A stretch of DNA of 22,436 nucleotides from a bacterium (GCA_017444165.1 JAFSXH010000131.1:1-22436); one strand, 5' to 3'. Positions 9,417 through 16,935 are shown, numbered from the stretch's first letter. Program-made: numbers and translations. The notes: generated from the letters alone by a model not told the origin.

Positions 9417-12400
9417 CTAAGCCAAGGCATCATCAGAAATATCAAAGAGTTCGCGTGGAGCATTGTTATTGACCGACTCTTGATCTTCTACCGAACTGAT
9501 CTTGATCTCTCGATCATCATCGCCCAAAATCTTGACATCTAAGGCCAAACTCTGCAACTCTTTGATGAGCACTTTAAACGACTCAGGCACACCAGGTTCG
9601 AGTACATTCTCACCCTTAACTATAGCTTCGTAAGTCTTCACACGCCCTAAAACATCATCAGACTTGACCGTCAAAAGCTCTTGCAAAGTGTAAGCAGCTC
9701 CATAGGCTTCCAGAGCCCAAACTTCCATTTCACCGAAACGCTGACCACCAAACTGGGCTTTTCCACCCAAAGGTTGCTGAGTAATCAAGCTGTAAGGACC
9801 AGTAGAACGGGCGTGAATCTTATCATCAACCAAGTGGGCCAATTTGAGCATGTAGATCTGTCCCACCGTGACGCGGTTATCATAAGGCTCACCCGTGCGT
9901 CCATCATAAAGAACAGTCTTGCCATCTATGGCTACATTCTCAACATACTGGGTTATATAATCAGCTAAATTGCGAATCTGCTCTAAGCTGTAACGCTTGC
10001 GATGACCCGCCAACTTTTCGCCCAAACGATCCTCAAGAGTGCGCTCACGCAACACCTGATTCACCTCAGAGATACTGATCTTATAACCACGCAACTGAGC
10101 AACTATGGCTGAAGCTAACTTGCTCTCAGGATTCTCATCAATGATCTTTTCAATCTCTGCAGCTGTAAAGATCAGACCAGTCTTCTCTTTAATAAACTCC
10201 TGTATGCGAGACACACGACTGGGATTGGTCAAAATATAAACAATCTCTTCAGTACTCAAGTAAACACCTTTGCGCCTCAAGTCGGCTCGCAAATTGGCCG
10301 TACACATCACATCATGAATCTCTTGCTCACTGGCGGAATCGAAGACTGGAACCTCTACTCTAAACTGAGGCTGCCCCTCTTCCGAAAGCATAGCCATGGC
10401 CAACCCTAAGTGGGTCTCCATCACCTGACCGATATTCATACGCGAAGGCACACCCAAAGGATTAAGAACGATCTGCACTGGCGTACCATCAGGCAAATAT
10501 GGCATATCCTCAACGGGCATAACGCGAGAAACTACACCTTTGTTACCGTGACGACCAGCCATCTTGTCACCCTGTAAGATCTTGCGCTTTTGAGCAACAT
10601 AGACGCGCACCAGTTTATTTACGCCAGGCTTCAACTCATCGTTATTATCCTTAGTGAAGACCTTGACATCAATAACCTTACCTTTTTGGCCGTGAGGAAC
10701 TTTCATGGAAGTATCGCGCACATCGCGAGCTTTCTCACCGAAGATAGCTCGCAAGAGCCTCTCCTCCGCCGTCAACTCAGCTTCCCCCTTAGGAGTCACC
10801 TTGCCGACCAATATATCCTCATTGTCGACCTCTGCACCTATGCGAACAATACCAGTGTCATCCAAATTCTTCAAAGCATCTTCACCAACACTGGGAATAT
10901 CGCGAGTGATCTCTTCAGCTCCCAACTTGGTGTCACGCGCCTCACACTCATACTCTTCGATGTGAATAGAAGTAAAGACATCATCACGAGCCACTTCTTC
11001 ACTGAGTAAGATAGCGTCCTCGTAGTTGTAACCTTCCCAAGGGATAAAGGCTACCAAAACGTTGCGTCCCAAAGCCAACTCACCGTTTACCGAAGAGGCA
11101 CCGTCAGCCAAGACACTGCGCACGTGGACCTGCTGGCCCAGATCGACAGCAGGACGCTGATTGATACAAGTACCCGCATTAGAACGCTTAAATTTACGCA
11201 GAGGATAGACGTGCTCCTGACCGCTCTTATCTGTAACCGTGACACTAGTAGAAGATACAGCCGTAACTTTACCTTCATGTTTGGAAATAACCAAAGCACC
11301 AGAGTCAGTGGCCGCACGATACTCCATACCAGTACCAACAATAGGGGCCTGGGGACTCAAGAGAGGCACAGCCTGACGCTGCATGTTAGCACCCATCAAA
11401 GCACGGTTAGCATCGTCGTGTTCCAAGAAGGGGATCAGAGCCGTAGCCACAGAGACGATCTGTTTAGGAGTAACGTCCATAAAGTCGACTTCCTCTTTAG
11501 GAACGACCGTCGTCTCCTTTTTGCCGCGCTTGCGGCGCACAACTACGTTGTTATCAATAACGTTGTCGCGCTCATCCAACTTAGTATTGGCCTGACAAAT
11601 TACGTATTCATCCTCTACATCAGCATCTTGATAGCGGATCTCTTTAGTAACACGCACATCGATAGGAACCTTCATTCCCGAAGCGATTAACTTTTGGTAA
11701 TCGGCCCTCTCAATGACCTCACCGCCATGGAATAAAACTTCACCACTCTTAGGATCGATAACATCGGCTTTAAGAACCTTTTCAACCTTGCGGTAAGGAG
11801 CCTCAATGAAACCGAAGGAGTTGATTCTTCCATAAGTGGCTAAAGAACCGATCAAACCGATGTTTGGACCTTCAGGAGTCTCAATAGGACAGATACGTCC
11901 GTAGTGAGAGTCATGGACATCTCGGACTTCAAAGCCAGCACGCTCACGTGAGAGACCACCAGGTCCCAAGGCGGATAAACGACGCTTGTGAGTCAACTCG
12001 GCCAACATATTCGTCTGATCCATAAACTGGGACAACTGCGAAGAGCCAAAGAACTCCTTAATAGTCGCCACCACAGGACGAATATTGATCAAATTCTGAG
12101 GAGTAACCGTCTCGGCATCCTGAACGGACATGCGCTCACGCACTACTCTCTCTAAACGCTGTAAACCGATGCGGAACTGGTTCTGTAAAAGTTCACCCAC
12201 TCCACGGATACGGCGATTTCCCAAATGGTCGATGTCGTCATGCTTGACGATTACATCAAAACTCTCTTCACCATTGGCTTGAAGTTTATAAATACCGTTG
12301 TCAATAGAGAGTTTCAAACCGCTGGACAAAATTTCTGAAGTATCGCTAGCACGCATGCACTTATCTATCTTCATCAGAGCCAACATGTAACGCACAGCGG

Positions 12401-13364
12401 CTACTATATCACTCTTGCGCAGAGTTGTCGGATAGACGAGGCTCTTGCCGCAGTTGGAACACTCTCCCTCATCGGGCAAGTTGTAAGTTTTGCAATGCTC
12501 ACATTGGATCTTCTGTCCCAACTTGCGAGCTACGCGGAAACTTCCCACTCTAGCTAAATCATAACGTTTAGCATCGAAGAAAAGATTATTTATTAAATTC
12601 CTGGCACTCTCTGGAGAAGGATTGTCACCAGGACGCTGTTTTTTATAAATCTCAATCAGAGCTTCTTCTACAGTTTCAATAGCATCCTTAGCTAAAGTCT
12701 CTTCAATTAAAGGCTCATTGTCAAACAGAGCGCGAATATCATCATCGCTCTCATATTCTAAAGCACGCAAGAACACAGTTACGGGCAACTTACGAGCTTT
12801 ATCTATACGAATGTAGATTATACCATTTATGTCAGTTTCAAATTCCATCCACGCTCCGCGATTAGGTATAACCACGGCAGACCAGGTAGACTTACCCGTA
12901 GCAGCATCTTCATGATGCTGATAATAAATGCCTGGGGAGCGCACTAACTGACTGACAACGACACGTTCAGCACCATTGATAACAAAAGTACCCGTATCAG
13001 TCATGGCGGGGAATTCACCCATGAAAATATCTTGTTGTTTAGATTCCTTTAATAGACCATTTTCGGTACGACTAAGCAGAACCGTCACCTTTAAAGGACG
13101 AGCATAGGTGACATCCTGATCGCGACACTCTTCGAGCTTGTGACTGGGTTCTTCCAATTTATGGTCAAGGAATTCCAAAGTTAGACTACCAGTAAAATCC
13201 TTGATAGGAGAAATATCCTTGAAAGTATCTCTCATACCCTCTTCAATGAATCGCTTGTAGGACGAGCACTGAAGCTCAATTAAGTAAGGGAGCTCCATTA
13301 CTGGCGGAACTTTTTGGAAAGTGATACGCCCTGTGGCCTCGTTCTTGTGTCGAAGAAACGACAT
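9417..13364 (-). CDS. rpoB: DNA-directed RNA polymerase beta subunit, with a four-cysteine insert
   Basis: 1315 aa from ATG 13364. This start (MSFLRHK) has AGGAGG 10 nt upstream. The in-frame start 33 nt earlier would be translated through that Shine-Dalgarno and adds an atypical MRNCSRGGSSR. The N-terminal part (FKDISPIKDFTGSLTLEF) resembles Bacillota RpoB. The rifampicin-site region is present as MDQTNMLAELTHKRR; M453 sits where most bacteria have proline. Further on, GPNIGLIGSLATYGRIN, GEKARDVRDTS, GDKMAGRHGNKGVVS and the C-terminal FGGQRFGEMEVWALEAYGAA are all intact. Unusually, C288xxC291 and C302xxC305 form a zinc-ribbon-like insert in a region where the usual protein has only a short linker. 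rplJ-rplL are not upstream; a structured leader is. Confidence 0.98.
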   Translation of the reverse strand: MSFLRHKNEATGRITFQKVPPVMELPYLIELQCSSYKRFIEEGMRDTFKDISPIKDFTGSLTLEFLDHKLEEPSHKLEECRDQDVTYARPLKVTVLLSRTENGLLKESKQQDIFMGEFPAMTDTGTFVINGAERVVVSQLVRSPGIYYQHHEDAATGKSTWSAVVIPNRGAWMEFETDINGIIYIRIDKARKLPVTVFLRALEYESDDDIRALFDNEPLIEETLAKDAIETVEEALIEIYKKQRPGDNPSPESARNLINNLFFDAKRYDLARVGSFRVARKLGQKIQCEHCKTYNLPDEGECSNCGKSLVYPTTLRKSDIVAAVRYMLALMKIDKCMRASDTSEILSSGLKLSIDNGIYKLQANGEESFDVIVKHDDIDHLGNRRIRGVGELLQNQFRIGLQRLERVVRERMSVQDAETVTPQNLINIRPVVATIKEFFGSSQLSQFMDQTNMLAELTHKRRLSALGPGGLSRERAGFEVRDVHDSHYGRICPIETPEGPNIGLIGSLATYGRINSFGFIEAPYRKVEKVLKADVIDPKSGEVLFHGGEVIERADYQKLIASGMKVPIDVRVTKEIRYQDADVEDEYVICQANTKLDERDNVIDNNVVVRRKRGKKETTVVPKEEVDFMDVTPKQIVSVATALIPFLEHDDANRALMGANMQRQAVPLLSPQAPIVGTGMEYRAATDSGALVISKHEGKVTAVSSTSVTVTDKSGQEHVYPLRKFKRSNAGTCINQRPAVDLGQQVHVRSVLADGASSVNGELALGRNVLVAFIPWEGYNYEDAILLSEEVARDDVFTSIHIEEYECEARDTKLGAEEITRDIPSVGEDALKNLDDTGIVRIGAEVDNEDILVGKVTPKGEAELTAEERLLRAIFGEKARDVRDTSMKVPHGQKGKVIDVKVFTKDNNDELKPGVNKLVRVYVAQKRKILQGDKMAGRHGNKGVVSRVMPVEDMPYLPDGTPVQIVLNPLGVPSRMNIGQVMETHLGLAMAMLSEEGQPQFRVEVPVFDSASEQEIHDVMCTANLRADLRRKGVYLSTEEIVYILTNPSRVSRIQEFIKEKTGLIFTAAEIEKIIDENPESKLASAIVAQLRGYKISISEVNQVLRERTLEDRLGEKLAGHRKRYSLEQIRNLADYITQYVENVAIDGKTVLYDGRTGEPYDNRVTVGQIYMLKLAHLVDDKIHARSTGPYSLITQQPLGGKAQFGGQRFGEMEVWALEAYGAAYTLQELLTVKSDDVLGRVKTYEAIVKGENVLEPGVPESFKVLIKELQSLALDVKILGDDDREIKISSVEDQESVNNNAPRELFDISDDALA

Positions 13365-13406
13365 TCGAGAAGATCCTCCTCTTGAGCAATTACGCATTAC
13401 TGCACA

Positions 13407-13461
13407 GCACTCACAAAAGAGTGCATTACATCTGAAGTTCCTGCAATGCTAAACATTGCAG
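13407..13461 (-). promoter_or_regulatory. Two perfect hairpins in the rpoB leader
   Basis: On the minus strand, CTGCAATG (13461-13454) pairs with CATTGCAG (13448-13441) around a 5-nt loop. GCACTC (13424-13419) pairs with GAGTGC (13412-13407) around a 6-nt loop. Neither is followed by a T-tract, so neither looks like a terminator. They sit 43-97 nt before the rpoB start and just upstream of its AGGAGG at 13375-13380. A weak promoter-like pair (TTGTCT, 17 nt, CATAAA; 13492-13464) lies next to the first hairpin. If used, it would start RNA inside that hairpin, so I give it little weight. The hairpins are seen; leader control of rpoBC is inferred. Confidence 0.55.
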
Positions 13462-13533
13462 ACTTTATGCGAATTCTGTTGTCATGAGACAATCAGATTC
13501 ACAATGGCCGCTCCAGATAGCCATCGGTTAATA

Positions 13534-13581
13534 CAAAAAAACAAAAAAAAGCGCACACGAGCTTAAGCTCAGTGTGTATGC
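13534..13581 (-). terminator. Intrinsic terminator between the promoter and rpoB
   Basis: On the minus strand, CACAC (13576-13572) pairs with GTGTG (13558-13554) and GAGC with GCTC around a TTAA loop, with one bulged T. The stem runs into T8 (13550-13543), G, then T7. This is a clear Rho-independent terminator form. It lies 170 nt before rpoB and 166 nt past the stop of the preceding gene, so it could end that gene's transcript, end a small RNA, or attenuate rpoBC. Confidence 0.8.
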
Positions 13582-13692
13582 TCTCCTATACAATGCTACA
13601 ACCCGTAGCCAAAATAAAATTTCACTTTATACCTTACACTACTTTTCCACCGCCCGACCGCAATTCTCTATTAAATTGCGGATCAGCCGCGC
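13582..13692 (-). ncRNA. Structured RNA: candidate rpoBC attenuator leader or small RNA
   Basis: The stretch between the consensus promoter and the terminator has no plausible reading frame but folds readily. CCGCAATT (13681-13674) pairs with AATTGCGG (13665-13658). GCTAC (13609-13605) pairs with GTAGC (13599-13595). AGTGT plus GTAT (13640-13636, 13632-13629) can pair over 9 bp, with a 3-nt bulge, to ATACACACT (13579-13571), which contains the 5' arm of the terminator, so the two folds exclude each other. This is the layout of a transcription attenuator. I see no T-box, L10-leader, SRP or purine riboswitch signature. Together with the terminator the RNA would be about 150-160 nt. Confidence 0.5.
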
Positions 13693-13697
13693 TTAGC

Positions 13698-13726
13698 ATA
13701 CTAGATTAAAAGTTGCAAAATGTCAA
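13698..13726 (-). promoter_or_regulatory. Near-consensus housekeeping promoter for the structured leader and rpoBC
   Basis: On the minus strand, TTGACA (13726-13721), a 17-nt spacer and TAGTAT (13703-13698). RNA would start near 13692. It lies just after the stop of the CBS-like gene, so rpoBC does not depend on read-through from there. Confidence 0.8.
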
Positions 13727-13746
13727 TAGGCGCAAATAGCACAGCT

Positions 13747-14721
13747 TCACTTCTTCTTATTCTTAGGCGGCAACTTACCCGCTGGAGTCGGCGGAGGTAT
13801 AGCCACTCCTGGAAGCGTTTTAATTGCTGAAAGCTGCAATTTATGATTGCGCATACGCTCAGACATCTGTTGAAAATCTTCTATCTCTTCGGGTGAATTC
13901 TCTAAGAGCGGTCTCTTATCGACATTCAAAAGTATGTCCAAAGATAAGGCTAAACTCACAATAGTGGGCAGACTGTGTTCAGAGAGAATCTGAGAATGGA
14001 CTAGGCTATTTCTCAATATCTCCAATTTAGAAAAAAATTCATTGCCTTGACGGCGCGAAGTGAAGCCGAGAGCCTTAGAAGTTTTGGGATTGCGCAGAAG
14101 AATGTCAGCCTTGTCGGCAAATTGCAGACAATCGACCATTTCTATATCCTCATTGCGACGAAGACGCTCTTCATAGAGGGCGACCGTCCTAGCTAACCTT
14201 CCTGGTGAGAGGTGTTCTTGCCAACTGTTGCCAGGCATCTGAGTGACTATGCCTCTGAACATCAAGGTCTCCATGAGAGAGACTAAACCAAAGAGCCACA
14301 TGCGCATGGGAGCGTTTTGCAAATTTTGCATAGTTATAAATGCTAAAACTTCACCCATAACCTTAACTAAGAGAACCCGTGATTGAGCTAAATTAAGGAT
14401 CACTTCCTGAAATGAAGTTTTGGCATCGATCAAGGGTAACTCCCCAAGGTCGCGGGCCAGTTCACCACAAGTCTTGGCATCATCAGCGGAATTATCACAG
14501 ACAAAAGCGGACTCATCAAGCCAGCCACAGATCACACCCTCAGTCCTCACCCCTAAAATACTCTGTTTGCCTTCGCCGATCAGCTCCCGCGCCTGTGCCA
14601 AAGGCGCAGTACAATCTACAGAAAGGAGAGGCGACGCTATATCTTGGGCACTAAATACCGACTTTAAAACCCTCTGCAATGCCTCTTGAGTGGCAGGTGT
14701 ACTGTAGTTATGTTCTATCAT
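13747..14721 (-). CDS. CBS-like domain protein with C-terminal RNxxxH (HEPN-like) motif
   Basis: 324 aa, no signal peptide. Residues about 22-135 look like a degenerate pair of CBS modules: ILGVRTEGVICGWLDESAF, then LPLIDAKTSFQEVI with LLVKVMGEVLAFITMQNL. CBS pairs usually bind adenine nucleotides. The C-terminal half is helical and contains LEILRNSLVHSQ, where R237 and H242 give the Rx4H spacing of HEPN-type domains, a superfamily that includes ribonucleases and non-catalytic binding domains. The tail is proline- and lysine-rich (IPPPTPAGKLPPKNKKK). A nucleotide-sensing or RNA-related role is inference. ATG 14721 lacks a well-spaced Shine-Dalgarno (AGGAG is about 18 nt away), so the start is uncertain. 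The gene lies between tRNA-Pro and the rpoBC leader. Confidence 0.65.
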   Translation of the reverse strand: MIEHNYSTPATQEALQRVLKSVFSAQDIASPLLSVDCTAPLAQARELIGEGKQSILGVRTEGVICGWLDESAFVCDNSADDAKTCGELARDLGELPLIDAKTSFQEVILNLAQSRVLLVKVMGEVLAFITMQNLQNAPMRMWLFGLVSLMETLMFRGIVTQMPGNSWQEHLSPGRLARTVALYEERLRRNEDIEMVDCLQFADKADILLRNPKTSKALGFTSRRQGNEFFSKLEILRNSLVHSQILSEHSLPTIVSLALSLDILLNVDKRPLLENSPEEIEDFQQMSERMRNHKLQLSAIKTLPGVAIPPPTPAGKLPPKNKKK

Positions 14722-14757
14722 AATATCGCCGCTTCTAAGCTCCTATATCCATCCTGT

Positions 14758-14794
14758 AAAAAAAATACGCAAGCTAAACCTCATAACCTGCGTA
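14758..14794 (-). terminator. Terminator of tRNA-Pro
   Basis: On the minus strand, TACGCA (14794-14789) pairs with TGCGTA (14771-14766), extended inward by four weaker pairs, and is followed by eight T (14765-14758). It begins 7 nt after the encoded CCA of the tRNA. Confidence 0.85.
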
Positions 14795-14800
14795 CCCAAC

Positions 14801-14878
14801 TGGTCGAGGTGAAAGGATTCGAACCTTCGACCTCAACGTCCCGAACGTTGCGCGCTAACCAGACTGCGCTACACCTCG
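14801..14878 (-). tRNA. tRNA-Pro (anticodon CGG), CCA encoded
   Basis: Cloverleaf read on the minus strand. The acceptor CGAGGTG pairs with CACCTCG, followed by discriminator A and an encoded CCA. The D stem is GCGC/GCGC. The anticodon stem is CAACG/CGTTG around loop TTCGGGA, giving anticodon CGG, which reads CCG proline codons. The T arm is GAAGG-TTCGAAT-CCTTT. The anticodon arm resembles E. coli proK. The gene has its own promoter and terminator and so is a single-gene unit. Confidence 0.97.
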
Positions 14879-14897
14879 ATCCATTTTACAGGGACTG

Positions 14898-14926
14898 ATT
14901 TTAACCACTTTTTGAAAGCATGTCAA
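14898..14926 (-). promoter_or_regulatory. Promoter of tRNA-Pro
   Basis: On the minus strand, TTGACA (14926-14921), 17 nt, TAAAAT (14903-14898). This is 19 nt before the mature 5' end of the tRNA. Spacing and hexamers are close to the sigma-70/sigma-A consensus. Confidence 0.85.
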
Positions 14927-14972
14927 GGCGCAACTAAGTATAACAAAACAGCCAACTAACTAACAGTGTAAT

Positions 14973-15212
14973 TTACTTAGAATACATCCCCAACGCCTGC
15001 ATGTAAGAATGCAACAGAGACTGCTGTTCATCCCTCTCCTTAGGCTCCATTTTGCGCAAACGAATAATTTGACGCAAAATCTTCACATCGAATCCGTCGA
15101 GCTTAGCTTCATCGTAAACAGCCTTTAATTCCAGAGCGATATTGGCCTTCTCTTCTTCTAAGGCTTCTATATGCTGAACTAAATTATTGAGCTTATTTTC
15201 AACACTTTCCAT
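14973..15212 (-). CDS. GapR-like DNA-binding protein (DUF2312/UPF0335)
   Basis: 79 aa, from ATG 15212 with GGGAG 9 nt upstream. The N-terminal half is a coiled coil (NKLNNLVQHIEALEEEKANI), followed by YDEAKLDGFDVKILRQIIRL and RKM. This closely follows the GapR pattern as I recall it (IERLEVEKAEI, then EAKGNGFDVKALRKIVRLRK). GapR is a nucleoid protein that binds AT-rich, overtwisted DNA and supports topoisomerase action in Caulobacter. The family is best known from Alphaproteobacteria and their phages. The surrounding polymerase genes do not look alphaproteobacterial, so transfer or a wider family distribution must be considered. The gene stands alone, between tRNA-Pro and an AT-rich inverted repeat. 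Confidence 0.85.
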   Translation of the reverse strand: MESVENKLNNLVQHIEALEEEKANIALELKAVYDEAKLDGFDVKILRQIIRLRKMEPKERDEQQSLLHSYMQALGMYSK

Positions 15213-15313
15213 CGTAGTATTCTCCCATCTATTTTTAGAAAGGTTATGCTAGCACAAAAGGATCACTTTGGGAAGATAAACAACAGTTTTGACTTTTTGG
15301 GAAGTCAACCTTT

Positions 15314-15430
15314 TTAATTCGTAATTCATAATGCTTAATTCGTAATTCATAATGCTTAATTCGTAATTGGAATGAATTAATTATTTCTTACCAAAATAAT
15401 TACGCATTACGAATTAAGCATTACGCATTG
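15314..15430 (-). repeat. AT-rich direct and inverted repeat element
   Basis: A 21-bp unit (TTAATTCGTAATTCATAATGC on the plus strand) occurs at 15314-15334 and 15335-15355, with a partial third copy at 15356-15368. An 18-bp stretch at 15350-15367 recurs as a perfect reverse complement at 15406-15423, so the element can fold into a long hairpin with a 38-nt loop. It lies in the 286-nt gap between the amidohydrolase stop and gapR. There is no reading frame and no transposase. It resembles small non-autonomous repeat elements; a related short string (AATTACGCATTAC) occurs in the rpoB leader at 13388-13400. Confidence 0.75.
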
Positions 15431-15498
15431 TTAAAAGCTGAAGGAGAATCCAAAAGGACACAACTTCAAGCACTACGCACAAGAATTACAACAACTTA

Positions 15499-16935
15499 TC
15501 AACCTTTAGAAGGACGCGGAGCCTCCATACCAGGTCCCTCTTTAGAAGCCATATCGATGCCTGTATTCTTTTTGGCTTTCTCGATCATATAGGTAGACCA
15601 GCGGTTAGCCTCGTGGAAGATCTCCATCTCATCCATCAAGCAAAGTTTGCCATCTTTTACAACCTGACGACCATTGACGACAGAGAAATCTACAATGTGA
15701 GAATCTCCACAGAAGACGACAGCCGCCACAGGATCAGAAAGTGCACCAGCATAGCCTAAACGATTCAAAGAGATACCAATAATATCTGCACCCGCTCCAA
15801 CTTCTAAGCGACCGAGATCCTTGTAACCTAAAACTCTAGCTCCACCACGAGTAGCTAAAGTCAAGGCACGTTCGGCAGGCATAGCGTCAACTCCATAAAC
15901 TAAGCGGTGAACCAATAAGCATTGACGAACTTCGCCCAACATATCGGAAGAATCATTAGAAGCACTGCCATCTACACCCAAACCAACAGCCACATCATGT
16001 TCTACCATCGAGGGTACTAAAGCTGTTCCTGAGCCTAAGCGCATATTGGAGCAAGGACAGTGAGAGACACCCGTACCAGATTGAGCGGCGCGTTTAATCT
16101 CATCTTCGTTCAAGTAACAACAATGGGCAAACCATATATCGTCACCCGTCCAGCCTAAACTCTCCATTAAATCGTATGGTCTCTTACCATACATGTTGAG
16201 ACAGTAAGCATCTTCATCCTGTGTCTCTGCCAAGTGGGTATGACAGCGCACACCGTAACGACGAGCTAATTTGACCGTATCGGCCAAAAGTTCGGGAGTG
16301 ACAGAGAAAGGTGAACAGGGAGCCAAGGCGATCTTGATCATAGCTAATGGATCGGGATCGTGATAAGCCTTAATGACACGCTCGCAATCGGCCAAAATTT
16401 TATCTTCACTCTGTACAACACTGTTGGGAGGCAAACCGCCTTTATCCTTGCCGCGAGACATAGAACCTCGTGTAGGTTGGAAGCGAATACCTATTTTCTG
16501 AGCGGCCTTGATCTGTTCATCGAATAATTCATCTGGACAGTGATCGGGGAAAAGGTAGAAGTGATCGGTACTAGTCGTACAACCAGTCAAGAGCAACTCG
16601 CCCAATCCTGTTAAAGTAGACCAGTAAAGGGCCTCTGGGGTCAGTTCGCGCCACAACTCATAAAGGTTTACTAACCAAGGGAAGAGTTCTGCCTCTTGTA
16701 CACGGGGAATATTGCGCGTCAAAGTTTGGTAGAGATGGTGATGACAGTTGATCATGCCAGGCATAACCAACATACTCGAAGCATCTATAACTTGATCGAC
16801 TTTTCCAGTCTCAAGTTTAGGGCCAATAGCAGCAATGCGATTATCATGAACTAAAATATCGCAACCCTCGAAGCGTCTGAAATTAGCATCGAAAGTTGCG
16901 ACCATAGCGGCATTTTTTATAAGAAGAGTATTCAT
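15499..16935 (-). CDS. 8-oxoguanine deaminase-like amidohydrolase
   Basis: 478 aa; an amidohydrolase of the ATZ/TRZ (atrazine chlorohydrolase-like) group that hydrolyses amino groups on purine-type rings. Metal and catalytic positions are visible: HxH at H65/H67, H234 and E237 in HTHLAE, H271 in WFAHC, and D322 in GVDGSASND. Several stretches (HHLYQTLTR, RGSMSRGKDKGGLPP, ALAPCSPFSVTPELL, SHCPCSNMRLGSG) match 8-oxoguanine deaminase, which makes urate from 8-oxoguanine, better than plain guanine deaminase or SsnA. The substrate is still inferred. A molybdenum hydroxylase of the xanthine dehydrogenase type lies about 5 kb upstream, consistent with purine degradation. The Shine-Dalgarno before ATG 16935 is weak. 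Confidence 0.85.
   Translation of the reverse strand: MNTLLIKNAAMVATFDANFRRFEGCDILVHDNRIAAIGPKLETGKVDQVIDASSMLVMPGMINCHHHLYQTLTRNIPRVQEAELFPWLVNLYELWRELTPEALYWSTLTGLGELLLTGCTTSTDHFYLFPDHCPDELFDEQIKAAQKIGIRFQPTRGSMSRGKDKGGLPPNSVVQSEDKILADCERVIKAYHDPDPLAMIKIALAPCSPFSVTPELLADTVKLARRYGVRCHTHLAETQDEDAYCLNMYGKRPYDLMESLGWTGDDIWFAHCCYLNEDEIKRAAQSGTGVSHCPCSNMRLGSGTALVPSMVEHDVAVGLGVDGSASNDSSDMLGEVRQCLLVHRLVYGVDAMPAERALTLATRGGARVLGYKDLGRLEVGAGADIIGISLNRLGYAGALSDPVAAVVFCGDSHIVDFSVVNGRQVVKDGKLCLMDEMEIFHEANRWSTYMIEKAKKNTGIDMASKEGPGMEAPRPSKG

Noticed and set aside
11124..11690. Plus-strand frame (188 codons) opposite rpoB, and similar frames opposite rpoC
   Set aside because: Antisense shadows caused by the codon use of rpoB and rpoC; no family resemblance.
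13365..13397. Eleven-residue N-terminal extension of RpoB (MRNCSRGGSSR)
   Set aside because: It would be translated through the AGGAGG that serves ATG 13364 and does not resemble known RpoB starts.
13534..13692. Known leader types for the pre-rpoB RNA (T-box, L10 leader, purine riboswitch, SRP RNA)
   Set aside because: The diagnostic sequences of these classes, such as the T-box GGGTGGNACCGCG, are not present by eye; an Infernal search would settle it.
14686..14898. Plus-strand reading frame encoding VEVKGFEPSTSTSRTLRAN
   Set aside because: It is the antisense of tRNA-Pro; this peptide string is a well-known false annotation produced by tRNA genes.
15314..15430. CRISPR array
   Set aside because: Copies are directly adjacent without spacers, one arm is inverted, and no cas genes are near.
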